NCBI GenBank assembly: GCA_902776365.1
Contig: CACYPU010000003.1
Coordinates: 124,001-188,000 of the forward strand
Direction of reading: 5' to 3'
Length of the DNA: 64,000 nucleotides
Origin: an uncultured Bacteroidota bacterium
Lineage (GTDB): Bacteria; Bacteroidota; Bacteroidia; Bacteroidales; P3
The notes under the pieces are model-generated. The model ran no database searches. It saw nothing but the letters and a program-made list of their open reading frames with translations, and was not told where the DNA came from. Shown here in pieces: positions 40,024 through 47,287 of the stretch (position 1 is the stretch's first letter; every line of letters starts with the position of its first letter). Made by a program: the position numbers and the translations under genes.

Positions 40024-40431
40024 CTTTTTCTTTCGGTGCTGCTTGGAGGCTTTGTGGAATTCTTCGCGCTGTTCCTTGGTGAGGACTTTGTCAATACGAA
40101 CCTTGGTGGCATACATCTCGCGCGAAATCTCGGCCTGAATCTTGGCGGAGCGGTCGAAGAGGGGGTAGAGGAATTTGGTCTGGTCGCCCTCGCGATCCAT
40201 ATAGAGGGCTATGCTGTCGCGGACAGCCTGCTGGCGTGCGTGGAGCTTGTCGACGCGCTGGCGCGATTCGGCGGTAATGGTCTCGAGCTTGGCTTTCTGG
40301 CTGTCGGTGAGGTTGCTGACGAGCTGCGTGATGTCGGGGCGCTTCTGCTCACGGCGCTCTCCTGAGGGCTTCTGGGCAGCAAGGGTAGTGCATGCAAGGA
40401 TGACTAGGGCAAGGGAGAGAATCTTTTTCAT
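40006..40431 (-). CDS. Small Spy/LTXXQ-like periplasmic protein
   Basis: About 141 residues from the ATG at 40431 (MKKILSLALVILACTTLAAQ), which gives a clean signal peptide; an in-frame Met at 40467 would put polar residues before it. The mature part is helical and charged, with LTDSQKAKLETITAESRQRVDKL and LTKEQREEFHKASKQHRKKK, which resemble the LTxxQ pairs of Spy/CpxP chaperones. It is the third gene of an ECF sigma/anti-sigma operon, so it is probably an envelope-stress effector. Its C-terminus is formed by a heptamer array. Confidence 0.7.
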   Translation of the reverse strand: MKKILSLALVILACTTLAAQKPSGERREQKRPDITQLVSNLTDSQKAKLETITAESRQRVDKLHARQQAVRDSIALYMDREGDQTKFLYPLFDRSAKIQAEISREMYATKVRIDKVLTKEQREEFHKASKQHRKKKVRGER

Positions 40432-40441
40432 GGCTTTATTT

Positions 40442-40795
40442 TCAATATTCAGTTTCATAGTCGTCATAGAGGTAATCGATGGGATTATCGGCGGCGGATT
40501 CGACGGGGAAATAGTAGTCGTAGTCGGCGACGGAGGCCATCATCGAGCTGATTTGCTCTTCGTCGAAGGAGGCTGCGGAGGCCGGGGTGATGTTGAGGAC
40601 GATGAGTCCCACCACAGCAGCGGCAGCGGAGAGGGAGGCCCAGGGCACCCAACGGGTCTTGCGCGGAGCGGCAGGAGCGGCGACGGGCTGCAAGTAGGGG
40701 TGCTTGCGCACCTCGGCCATAACACTGTCCACCACGTCGACCTGCTTGGGGCAGGTCTGCTGCGCGAGTTGCTTGAGTTGTACGTCGATGTTCAT
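40442..40795 (-). CDS. Probable anti-sigma factor, single-pass membrane protein
   Basis: A 117-residue protein with a cytosolic N-terminus (about 50 residues), one membrane segment (WASLSAAAAVVGLIVLNITP), and an acidic, Tyr/Asp-rich exterior tail (DYDYYFPVESAADN). It lies between the sigma factor and the Spy-like gene in the same direction. The arrangement suggests that it holds the sigma factor at the membrane and releases it on an envelope signal. No zinc-binding anti-sigma motif is visible. Confidence 0.65.
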   Translation of the reverse strand: MNIDVQLKQLAQQTCPKQVDVVDSVMAEVRKHPYLQPVAAPAAPRKTRWVPWASLSAAAAVVGLIVLNITPASAASFDEEQISSMMASVADYDYYFPVESAADNPIDYLYDDYETEY

Positions 40796-40810
40796 AGTTC
40801 CTTTTTTTTA

Positions 40811-40846
40811 GGGAGTTCAAGGAGTTCAGGGAGTTCAAAGAGTTCA
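40811..40846. repeat. Four 9-base units (GGGAGTTCA) between sigma and anti-sigma genes
   Basis: GGGAGTTCA, AGGAGTTCA, GGGAGTTCA, AAGAGTTCA. It is the inverse of the unit translated within mutL at 3789-3842. Confidence 0.88.
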
Positions 40847-40872
40847 AGACAAATGTTTCGGTCAGATTATTA

Positions 40873-40900
40873 TTCTTAATTTTTAATTCTTAATTCTTAA
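40873..40900. repeat. Heptamer array TTCTTAA over the sigma-factor stop codon
   Basis: TTCTTAA, TTTTTAA, TTCTTAA, TTCTTAA. The stop codon and last residues of the sigma factor (EIKN) are inside it. Confidence 0.82.
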
Positions 40901-41423
40901 TTTCTTTTGCGAGGTTTTTCTTGGCGCGGAAGATGAGCGATTCCACTTTGGCAAGGGAACACTGCATGACTTCAGCAATCTGGTTGTAGGAGAAGTCCTC
41001 GAAGGAGTAGAGTATGATGGCGGTGCGTTGTTCGTCCTTGAGGTGTCCGATGGCGGTGCGGAGGGCTTCCAGCTGCTCGTTGTGGATGATTTGCTGCTCG
41101 GCGTTGCGGTCGGAGGAGACTTCTTCGGGCGGATTCTCCCATTCGTCGCTGCTGACAAAGCGTTTGCTTTTGTTCAGCATCTTGCTGACGACGTTGACGG
41201 TGATGCGGTAGATGAAAGAGCTCAACTTCGAGTCGAAACGGAAGCGGGGAAGGGCCATGTAGAGCTCGACGAAGACTTGCTGTGTCACTTCTTCCACCTC
41301 GAGGCGTGTGCCGCAGAGTTTGTAGGTGAGGTTGGCCACAATCTGCTGGTAGCGCCGCACGATGAGCGTGTACTGCTCGGTGTCTCCTGCGAGGATTCTC
41401 TCGACGATTTCTTTGTCTTCCAC
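40890..41423 (-). CDS. ECF-type RNA polymerase sigma factor
   Basis: A 177-residue sigma-70 family protein of the extracytoplasmic-function type. Region 2 is RRYQQIVANLTYKLCGTRLEVEEVTQQVFVELY and region 4 is ALRTAIGHLKDEQRTAIILYSFEDFSYNQIAEVMQCSLAKVESLIFRAKK. It heads a minus-strand operon with the anti-sigma-like and Spy-like genes. It should direct polymerase to a small envelope regulon including itself. Confidence 0.92.
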   Translation of the reverse strand: MEDKEIVERILAGDTEQYTLIVRRYQQIVANLTYKLCGTRLEVEEVTQQVFVELYMALPRFRFDSKLSSFIYRITVNVVSKMLNKSKRFVSSDEWENPPEEVSSDRNAEQQIIHNEQLEALRTAIGHLKDEQRTAIILYSFEDFSYNQIAEVMQCSLAKVESLIFRAKKNLAKEIKN

Positions 41424-41509
41424 TGTCTCGAATCGTTATTAAGTACTACTTGTTTCAGTTTTCTTGCAGAAAATTTCGGAAAAATATATTTTTTTTCGGA
41501 ATTTTCTTT

Positions 41510-41881
41510 TTACTCATCCTTAAAGCGCTCTAAATCACGACGGTCTCGTTTGGTAGGGCGGCCGACGCCGCGGTCGCGACGTTCGAAGGCGTACTGGCGT
41601 GCCATCTGTATGCGCTCGTATTCCTCCTGGGGGGTGCGGTCGATCATGAATCCCTGGACGAGAGGGGCGCCGACGCGGTTAGGCGGGATGGCGAGGACCT
41701 CAATTTGCTTGTGCAGTTGGTCGAGGTTGAGGCTGAACCTCTCCCCTATCTTCACCTCATGGGAGGGCTTAAGTTCCCGACCCTCGGCTGTGAGTTTCAC
41801 CTTGCCACACTGGCAGGCGTCGGCGGCGAGGGAACGCGTCTTGTAGAGACGCACGGCCCAGAGGTATTTGTCGAGTCTCAT
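41510..41881 (-). CDS. S4 domain RNA-binding protein (Hsp15-like)
   Basis: A 123-residue protein with an S4 domain at the start: MRLDKYLWAVRLYKTRSLAADACQCGKVKLTAEG (residues 1-34), followed by KPSHEVKIGERFSLNLDQLHKQIEVLA. The tail is basic and rich in Arg and Asp. This matches the Hsp15/YrfH family, which binds stalled 50S subunits carrying a nascent chain. The start overlaps the TonB-like gene stop by four bases, making it the last gene of that minus-strand group. Confidence 0.88.
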   Translation of the reverse strand: MRLDKYLWAVRLYKTRSLAADACQCGKVKLTAEGRELKPSHEVKIGERFSLNLDQLHKQIEVLAIPPNRVGAPLVQGFMIDRTPQEEYERIQMARQYAFERRDRGVGRPTKRDRRDLERFKDE

Positions 41882-42651
41882 TGGGTGTTCTTGAAGGTGA
41901 CGGTGATGGTGCCCTTGCGAGGTTCGTCGCCGATGTCGGTGCCGGCAAGCGGAGCAAAGATGGTGCCCTTGGCCAAGGCGATGGCTTTTTCCTTCAACTG
42001 AACATTGCTATAGGTGGAGGTGAGGTATTCAACACGTGTCACCTTGCCGTTCTTGTCGACCCACACATCAAGGGTGACGGTGATATTGACCTGCTGGTTG
42101 GAGGTGAACTTGATGGGAGGATGGGAGACGACCTTGAAACCTCTGACGTTGCCCGAGAGACCGCCACCACCGTTTCCGCTGGTGTTGAGCGAATGGGGGT
42201 TGCCGTCGGCCTGTCCTTGGTTGCCGGGGGTGCCTGTGTTGCCGAGGCCGGTACCTTGAGCGTCGTTGTTTTTGTTACGCTTGCCTTTATAGATGGCGTT
42301 CTGGTTGATTTCGGTCGTTTGGGGTTCCTCTGTCGGAGTCTCGGTGACGACGGTCTTGTCGCTGGCGTTAACCTTGCCAGCGCCATTGTTCTGTGTGGGG
42401 GTCTTGATCGTCGAAGCCGCCGCCGGCGTCGTGGTGCCAGTGTTCTGCTTCGCCGAGGGAGCCGGCTCGTCGCCCTGACCACGGTCGGGCTCACCGAGGC
42501 TCACCTCGAAACCCTCGGGGGGTTCCTTGGGCGGGTTCTCCTTGGTGTACTCGCTGGGATTGAATGTGTAGGCGCTAATGAGGAACATCAGCAGCAACAT
42601 CACTCCTGCGAAGATGGCAGTGGAGATAGCCGATTTGGTTTTGGTGGTCAT
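41878..42651 (-). CDS. TonB/TolA-like energy transducer
   Basis: A 257-residue protein with one N-terminal membrane segment (ISTAIFAGVMLLLMFLISAYTF), a long low-complexity periplasmic spacer rich in Pro, Thr, Gly and Asn (about residues 32-165), and a C-terminal TonB-like domain (VNITVTLDVWVDKNGKVTRVEYL and ALAKGTIFAPLAG). The following minus-strand order ExbB, ExbD, TonB-like supports a proton-motive-force complex that energises outer-membrane processes. The stop overlaps the S4 gene. Confidence 0.82.
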   Translation of the reverse strand: MTTKTKSAISTAIFAGVMLLLMFLISAYTFNPSEYTKENPPKEPPEGFEVSLGEPDRGQGDEPAPSAKQNTGTTTPAAASTIKTPTQNNGAGKVNASDKTVVTETPTEEPQTTEINQNAIYKGKRNKNNDAQGTGLGNTGTPGNQGQADGNPHSLNTSGNGGGGLSGNVRGFKVVSHPPIKFTSNQQVNITVTLDVWVDKNGKVTRVEYLTSTYSNVQLKEKAIALAKGTIFAPLAGTDIGDEPRKGTITVTFKNTQ

Positions 42652-42663
42652 AGCTTTTGTTTT

Positions 42664-43101
42664 TTATTCCTTGCCAATGGTGGCCAGCGAGACCTTATGG
42701 GCATGGTTCTCGTTGTCGGCATCGTTAATCTGGTTCACGGCATCGAGGGTGTAGACAATCTCTTCCACGGGAATGAGCTTGTCGGCACGGACGACAATGG
42801 CGGCATCCCTGGGGCTGTCTGCGAGGAGCTGCAGCAGCTGGTCCTGTAACTCTTCACGCTGGATTTGCAACTCACCATCGCGCAGATGATAGACCGTCTC
42901 ACCGTTCTCGTTGAAAGTGATGTAGATGCTGAGGTCTTGCTTGACACGGGTGTCGCTGCTACTCTCGGGGAGGTTCAGCGGCAGGGCATTGGGGTTGATG
43001 AGGGTCGAGGTAATCATGAAGAAGATGAGCAGCAGGAACACCAAGTCGCTCATGCTCGACGATGAAGTCTCGACACGTATTTTATTCTGTAGATTAATCA
43101 T
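42664..43101 (-). CDS. exbD: ExbD/TolR family biopolymer transport protein
   Basis: A 145-residue protein with one N-terminal membrane segment (MSDLVFLLLIFFMITSTLI) carrying the conserved aspartate used for proton coupling, then PNALPLNLPESSSD and a small periplasmic domain ending VSLATIGKE. It pairs with the ExbB-like gene upstream and the TonB-like gene downstream. The spacer to exbB holds a 9-base repeat array. Confidence 0.92.
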   Translation of the reverse strand: MINLQNKIRVETSSSSMSDLVFLLLIFFMITSTLINPNALPLNLPESSSDTRVKQDLSIYITFNENGETVYHLRDGELQIQREELQDQLLQLLADSPRDAAIVVRADKLIPVEEIVYTLDAVNQINDADNENHAHKVSLATIGKE

Positions 43102-43117
43102 TTCGATTAAGTTTAAA

Positions 43118-43220
43118 AGGTTTAAGAGGTTTAAGGGGTTTAAGGGGTTTGAGGCTATTGACTTTTACAATAGACCTTTTAAACTTTCAAGCGAAGCGAA
43201 CCCTTTCAACCTTTTGAACC
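43118..43220. repeat. 9-base repeat AGGTTTAAG/GGGTTTAAG with inverted arm
   Basis: Four 9-base units (43118-43153), then a small hairpin (CTATTG and CAATAG), then inverted CCTTTTAAAC and CCTTTTGAACC. It fills the gap between exbB and exbD as a palindrome. Confidence 0.8.
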
Positions 43221-43225
43221 ATACA

Positions 43226-43903
43226 TCAAGCCGGTTCGTGCAGCAAGTCCATGAACTCGTTGGCGCGGACCTCGAGGTCGAAGACCACCTTGTTGATGCG
43301 GGCGACAAGGAGGTTGTAGAGGAAGTAGCAGATGATGCCGACGATGAGGCCGCCGACGGTGGTGACCATAGCTGTGGAGATGCCTCCGGAAAGGGTGACT
43401 ATGCTGACGTCCTTGCCAGCGTTGGTCATATCTTGGAAGGCGGTGATCATGCCGGTGACAGTGCCGAGGAAGCCGAGCATGGGTCCCAAGGAAGCCACGG
43501 TGGCGACGAGGGAGACACGCTTCTCGAGGTTGGCAACTTCTAGCTTGCCCTCGCTTTCGATGGCAGCCTGAATGTCGGGCAGCGGACGGCCGAGGCGCGA
43601 GAAGCCCTTGTTGATCATGCGACCCAAGGGCGAGAAGGTCTGCTTGGCCAGGTTGCGGGCCTCATCAAGCTTACCTTCGTGGACAAACTGGCGGATGTTG
43701 TCCATGAAAACGCTATCGTCATTGCTCTTAAGGGCATTTTTCAGTGTGAGGTAGCGCTCAATGAAGATGTAGACGGCAAGAATCAACAGGACGGCGAGGA
43801 CTATCATAATCCATCCGCCGCTGATGGCCATCTGCCACAAGGAGAGTGATTTGGAAGGTTCGGCGGGAACACTTTCCAGAAGAATGAAAAGAGAATTCAT
43901 CAT
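43226..43903 (-). CDS. exbB: MotA/TolQ/ExbB proton channel family protein
   Basis: A 225-residue ExbB-like protein with three membrane segments. The conserved RVSLVATVASLGPMLGFLGTVTGMITAFQDM and GGISTAMVTTVGGLIVGIICYFLYNLL are typical of the proton-channel domain. With ExbD and the TonB-like protein it forms the inner-membrane motor. It begins a minus-strand run from about 43.9 to 41.5 kb. Confidence 0.93.
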   Translation of the reverse strand: MMNSLFILLESVPAEPSKSLSLWQMAISGGWIMIVLAVLLILAVYIFIERYLTLKNALKSNDDSVFMDNIRQFVHEGKLDEARNLAKQTFSPLGRMINKGFSRLGRPLPDIQAAIESEGKLEVANLEKRVSLVATVASLGPMLGFLGTVTGMITAFQDMTNAGKDVSIVTLSGGISTAMVTTVGGLIVGIICYFLYNLLVARINKVVFDLEVRANEFMDLLHEPA

Positions 43904-43984
43904 TGTTTCTGTTTTTTGGTTTGCTTAATTTAACGTGTTATTTGCTTTTTTATTGTGTTTTTTTGCCAGTTTTTCTAGGGATTT

Positions 43985-44581
43985 CTAGAAGTTCAGACTC
44001 ACTCCCACCGAGGGTTGGAAGCCCTGTGGGGAGGATAGGACCGTAGGGACGACAGCAAGGGAGATATCATCGTCGATGCGGAAGTCGTAGAGATGTCCGA
44101 AGACATAGGCGTCGATGAGGTTGAGTGCATAGATGCCGGCGGTGATAATCACCATGAGCTGGAAGTCACGGTCGTAGGAGTTGTAGAGGCTGTAGATGCT
44201 GGAGGTGGGATAGTTGGCGTAGTCGGCAAGGTTGGGGGTGCCGTTGTGGTTGACGCGGTAGAGATACTCATCCTTGAACTTCGCCATGCGAGTGTAGTTG
44301 TAGTGTATGGCATAACCCATGCCAGCGAAAGCACCGTAGATGACAGGGACCTTCCAAGCCTGACCGTTGTAGATCTGGCCGCCACCGGGGATGAGCGACA
44401 AGAGGAGAGCCTTGGAGGCCGAATGTTCTTCGGGGACCTTCAGATCGACGGGCTCGGCAGGAGGCTGGACTTCGACACGCTGGGCCTGTAAGGTGAAAGG
44501 TGAAAGGTGAAAGGTGAAAATTATGGCGCATAAAACTATACGCCATAACTTCCTGTGTCTTTCAAAAAATTCAATTTTCAA
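43985..44581 (-). CDS. DUF5683 family protein
   Basis: A 198-residue protein recognised as DUF5683 by the segment HSASKALLLSLIPGGGQIYNGQAWKVPVIYGAFAGMGY and the following Tyr-rich helix. Two or three hydrophobic segments follow. It lies between parB and the exbB group, an order common in Bacteroidota. Its signal peptide is unusual: FTFHLSPFTLQAQ in the hydrophobic core is encoded by four AGGTGAA heptamers (44491-44518), the same as in the LolA-like protein. The N-terminal codons also contain a TTATGGCG/CGCCATAA inverted repeat. Confidence 0.85.
   Translation of the reverse strand: MKIEFFERHRKLWRIVLCAIIFTFHLSPFTLQAQRVEVQPPAEPVDLKVPEEHSASKALLLSLIPGGGQIYNGQAWKVPVIYGAFAGMGYAIHYNYTRMAKFKDEYLYRVNHNGTPNLADYANYPTSSIYSLYNSYDRDFQLMVIITAGIYALNLIDAYVFGHLYDFRIDDDISLAVVPTVLSSPQGFQPSVGVSLNF
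44491..44518. repeat. Four AGGTGAA heptamers coding a signal-peptide core
   Basis: Identical array to 10561-10588, read in the same frame, giving FTFHLSPFT in the DUF5683 protein. Confidence 0.92.
44521..44548. other. Inverted repeat TTATGGCG/CGCCATAA
   Basis: An 8-bp perfect inverse pair with a 12-base centre, inside the N-terminal coding part of the DUF5683 gene, between the two heptamer arrays that flank it (44491 and 44569). Confidence 0.6.
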
Positions 44582-44596
44582 TTTTCAATTTTCAAT
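44569..44596. repeat. TTTCAAT heptamers between DUF5683 and parB
   Basis: Four units run from the start of the DUF5683 gene over the parB stop codon, which is supplied by the array (LIEN then TAA on the minus strand). Confidence 0.85.
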
Positions 44597-45460
44597 TAGT
44601 CCGAGGATGCGGTTGAAGTCGTCGTCTGAGTTGAAAAAGATGGTCATGGAGCCTTTGCCGCGCTGGGAACGTTTGATTTCCACCGTGGACTGGAGCTTCT
44701 TCTTGAGACGGCGCTGCGCTTCGACATGCGTGGAAGGCAACTCGCCGCGCTTCTTAGCGGTGGGGGCGGCGGGTTTCTTCTTAGCGTTTTTGACCATCTC
44801 CTCGGTCTGATGGACAGAGAGGTGGCGGTCAATAATGGCGTGGAGTATTTCGAGGTGGAGGTCTATATCCTCCACGTTCACGAGCGCACGCGCATGGGCC
44901 ATGCTGATTTTGTCGCTACCGAGAGCCAGCTGGGTCTCGGCAGGGAGGTTGAGCAGACGGAGGTAGTTGGTAATTGTGGAGCGGTTCTTCCCCACCTTCT
45001 CGCTGAGCTGGTCGTGGGTGAGGCGGCATTCCTCGATGAGGGCCTTGTAGGCCAGAGCCACCTCGATGGCATTGAGGTTCTCGCGCTGGATGTTCTCGAC
45101 GAGAGCCATCTCCATCATCTGGTTGTCGGTGGCCACGCGGACATAGGCGGGAATCTCCTTGAGGCCCGCGAGCTGCGAGGCACGGAAACGGCGTTCGCCG
45201 GCGATGAGCTGGTAGGTACCGTCGGGCATCTTGCGCACGGTGACGGGCGTGATGACACCCTGCTGGCGGATGGACTGTGCCAACTCATCAAGGGCTTCCT
45301 TGTCGAACTCCTTGCGAGGTTGGAAGGGGTTGGCGACAATCTTGCCGAGGGGAATGGTGCTGATGGCGGCGGCGACAGTATTGTTCACCTCAAACTCTTT
45401 CGTGTCGGGAAGTATAGAACTCAATCCACGTCCCAGTCCGCCGCTTTTCTTAATCGCCAT
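44585..45460 (-). CDS. parB: ParB chromosome-partitioning protein
   Basis: A 291-residue ParB. The CTPase/N-terminal region has LGKIVANPFQPRKEFDKEAL and the arginine box GERRFRASQLAGLKEIPAYV, followed by ENIQRENLNAIEVALAYKAL and the helix-turn-helix KVGKNRSTITNYLRLLNLP. It binds parS sites near the origin and loads SMC. It begins 19 bases after the parA stop, and the two should be one operon. No parS (TGTTTCACGTGAAACA-like) site was noticed here. Confidence 0.95.
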   Translation of the reverse strand: MAIKKSGGLGRGLSSILPDTKEFEVNNTVAAAISTIPLGKIVANPFQPRKEFDKEALDELAQSIRQQGVITPVTVRKMPDGTYQLIAGERRFRASQLAGLKEIPAYVRVATDNQMMEMALVENIQRENLNAIEVALAYKALIEECRLTHDQLSEKVGKNRSTITNYLRLLNLPAETQLALGSDKISMAHARALVNVEDIDLHLEILHAIIDRHLSVHQTEEMVKNAKKKPAAPTAKKRGELPSTHVEAQRRLKKKLQSTVEIKRSQRGKGSMTIFFNSDDDFNRILGLIEN

Positions 45461-45478
45461 ATTCTTAGTTTTTAATTC

Positions 45479-46255
45479 TTATTTTTTATTTTTTTTGTTT
45501 CTCTCCAGAATCTCCTGCGCCAGGTTGAGGTAGTTGACAGCCCCCGTGGAGGCGGCGTCGTGCATGATGATACTCTTGCCGTAGGAAGGAGCTTCTGCCA
45601 ACTTGGTGTTGCGGTAGATGAGGGTGTTGAACACCATCTTGCCGAAGTGACCACGGACATCCTCGACGACCTGACGGGCCAGACGCAGCCGATGGTCGTA
45701 CATGGTGATGAGCAGGCCCTCAATAGCGAGCTTGGGATTGAGGCGCGTCTGCACGATGCGCACAGTGTTCAGCAACTTGCCAAGACCCTCAAGGGCGAAG
45801 TATTCGCTCTGGATGGGGATAATCACCGAGTCGGAAGCCGTGAGGGCATTGATGGTGATGAGGCCCAGGGAGGGTGAGCAGTCGATGATAATGTAGTCGT
45901 AGTTGTCCTTGACGGGCTCGAGGGCACGAGAGAGAAACTGCTCGCGGCCTTTCTCGTTGATGAGCTCCACCTCAGCACCGACAAGGTCAATGCGCGTAGG
46001 CAGGAGGTCGAGGTTGGGGGTATCTGTCTCGATGATGACCTCGGAGGCCTGGGCCTGATCGAGGATACAGTCGTAGACGCTCTTCTCCAACTCGTCGGGG
46101 TTGAATCCGAGGCCTGAAGTGGCGTTGGCCTGGGGGTCGCAGTCGACCAGCAGCACCCGCTTTTCGAGCACCGCCAGCGAGGCGCTGAGGTTCACCGCCG
46201 TGGTGGTCTTCCCCACCCCGCCCTTCTGGTTGGCTATGGAAATAATCTTGGCCAT
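45479..46255 (-). CDS. parA: ParA/Soj chromosome-partitioning ATPase
   Basis: A 258-residue Walker-type ATPase. The deviant P-loop IISIANQKGGVGKTTTAVNLSASLA is at the start and the Walker B-like LLVDCDPQANATSGLG near residue 35, with later IDCSPSLGLITINALTASD. It works with ParB in origin segregation. It lies downstream of the 77-bp element and the DUF3276 gene on the minus strand. Confidence 0.96.
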   Translation of the reverse strand: MAKIISIANQKGGVGKTTTAVNLSASLAVLEKRVLLVDCDPQANATSGLGFNPDELEKSVYDCILDQAQASEVIIETDTPNLDLLPTRIDLVGAEVELINEKGREQFLSRALEPVKDNYDYIIIDCSPSLGLITINALTASDSVIIPIQSEYFALEGLGKLLNTVRIVQTRLNPKLAIEGLLITMYDHRLRLARQVVEDVRGHFGKMVFNTLIYRNTKLAEAPSYGKSIIMHDAASTGAVNYLNLAQEILERNKKNKK

Positions 46256-46268
46256 TGTTTTTTTATTT

Positions 46269-46345
46269 AGTGGGTAGTGAATAGTGGGTAGTAGGTAGCT
46301 ATTGGTCCTGTATGCTACACACTATCCACTACACACTATCAACTT
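46269..46345. repeat. 77-bp palindromic element, copy 4, between parA and DUF3276 genes
   Basis: Eleven 7-base steps: AGTGGGT, AGTGAAT, AGTGGGT, AGTAGGT, core AGCTATT-GGTCCTG-TATGCTA, then CACACTA, TCCACTA, CACACTA, TCAACTT. This intergenic copy shows that the element can exist outside genes. Confidence 0.93.
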
Positions 46346-46347
46346 TT

Positions 46348-46692
46348 TTAAAACTTAAAGTCTATCTCTTCCAGTTTGCTGTCGACGTTGTCGCCGTGCC
46401 AGTTGTCCTCGACGACAACGGGAGGAGGCACGATGCCGGTCTCAATGAATTTGAAGGCATTGTCGAGACCCTGACGGAATTTATCGAAATCCTCTTTGTA
46501 GAGGAACATCTTGTTTTTTTCGAAATAGACCTCGCCGGTATTGTTATCAAACAGCTTGCGGCTCTCAGTGATGGTAATAAACTTGTCACCTCCACGGGTT
46601 TCTTTCACATCGAAGAAATATCTGCGTTTGCCAGCAGGGATGGCCTGGCTGTAGAGTTCTTCTTTTCTTTGCTCTTTGTTGTCCATACTCAT
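46348..46692 (-). CDS. DUF3276 family PUR nucleic-acid-binding protein
   Basis: A 114-residue protein of the bacterial PUR-alpha-like family (DUF3276), which binds single-stranded nucleic acid. GKRRYFFDVKETRGGDKFITITESRK and DFDKFRQGLDNAFKFIE are characteristic. The family is widespread in Bacteroidota and also in Borrelia (BpuR). The start may be Met1 (46692) or Met3. The C-terminus, EEIDFKF, lies just before copy 4 of the 77-bp element. Confidence 0.88.
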   Translation of the reverse strand: MSMDNKEQRKEELYSQAIPAGKRRYFFDVKETRGGDKFITITESRKLFDNNTGEVYFEKNKMFLYKEDFDKFRQGLDNAFKFIETGIVPPPVVVEDNWHGDNVDSKLEEIDFKF

Positions 46693-46980
46693 GTATTTAT
46701 TACGTTAAAATTGTTTGCAAAAATAAGTATTTTTTTATAAATAGAGTGTTACCGGAGGAAAAAAGTTTTCAACAGAAAAACATAATAGCGCATACATGGA
46801 TGAAAATAAGCATATTACAAACACATTCTGTTATTTAAAATAATTATTGCATTCTGTCGGCAAAATTGTGCAAAAAAATTTCGCTATGGTTATCGAAAAA
46901 AATCGTCGATTTCCAACCTCTGTCTTTGAGAGTGTGATTTTTCAACAGGCGAGAGTTGAGAACTTTATTTTGCGGAACGA
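46693..46980. other. AT-rich spacer without a recognised gene
   Basis: About 290 bases with no convincing open frame. It holds poly-A/T stretches and the divergent promoters for the DUF3276 gene and for nrdD; nothing else was recognised. Confidence 0.6.
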
Positions 46981-46991
46981 GGGATTGGGTG

Positions 46992-46999
46992 TATCTTTG
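46992..46999 (+). promoter_or_regulatory. -7 box TATCTTTG for the riboswitch-nrdDG transcript
   Basis: TATCTTTG with TTTTG 19-20 bases upstream (about 46968-46972), directly before the cobalamin riboswitch. Confidence 0.75.
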
Positions 47000-47050
47000 C
47001 AAAGTGTAAAAGAGACCCTAAAAAGGCTTAAGTTCTTTGACATGAATTGT

Positions 47051-47179
47051 TTGTCATGGTTGCCCACCCCTGAGGAGGGCACCAAGAGGGAATCGCGTGA
47101 AAATCGCGAGCTGTCGCGCAACTGTGAACCTCCGCCGACATCTGTCACATTGGGGAAAGCCAGACACCTGCCATGACAA
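47051..47179 (+). promoter_or_regulatory. Cobalamin (B12) riboswitch
   Basis: The closing stem is TTGTCATGG (47051-47059) with CCATGACAA (47171-47179). Inside are the conserved GGGAATCGCGTGAAAATC and CTGTCGCGCAACTGT core and a B12-box-like GCCAGACACCTGCC near the 3' end. A downstream hairpin-forming stretch (TTTCGCG with CGCGCGAAA, about 47196-47245) may be the expression platform. It sits 109 bases before the nrdD start. Confidence 0.88.
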
Positions 47180-47287
47180 CCACGATACATGCCGCTTTCG
47201 CGTCAAAAGCCGGCCGTGACCACAATAACTGTCGGCCTCGCGCGAAACATATTATATATAAGAAGCAAAAAAAAGACCTATACAACA

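Noticed and set aside
40818-40860. A phage or integron attachment site at the 9-base repeats
   Set aside because: The repeats are simple tandem units that also occur inside mutL; there is no integrase or flanking duplication.
46741-46991. Small RNA or tRNA gene between DUF3276 and nrdD
   Set aside because: No cloverleaf or stable stem was visible before the riboswitch; the stretch is low-complexity A/T.
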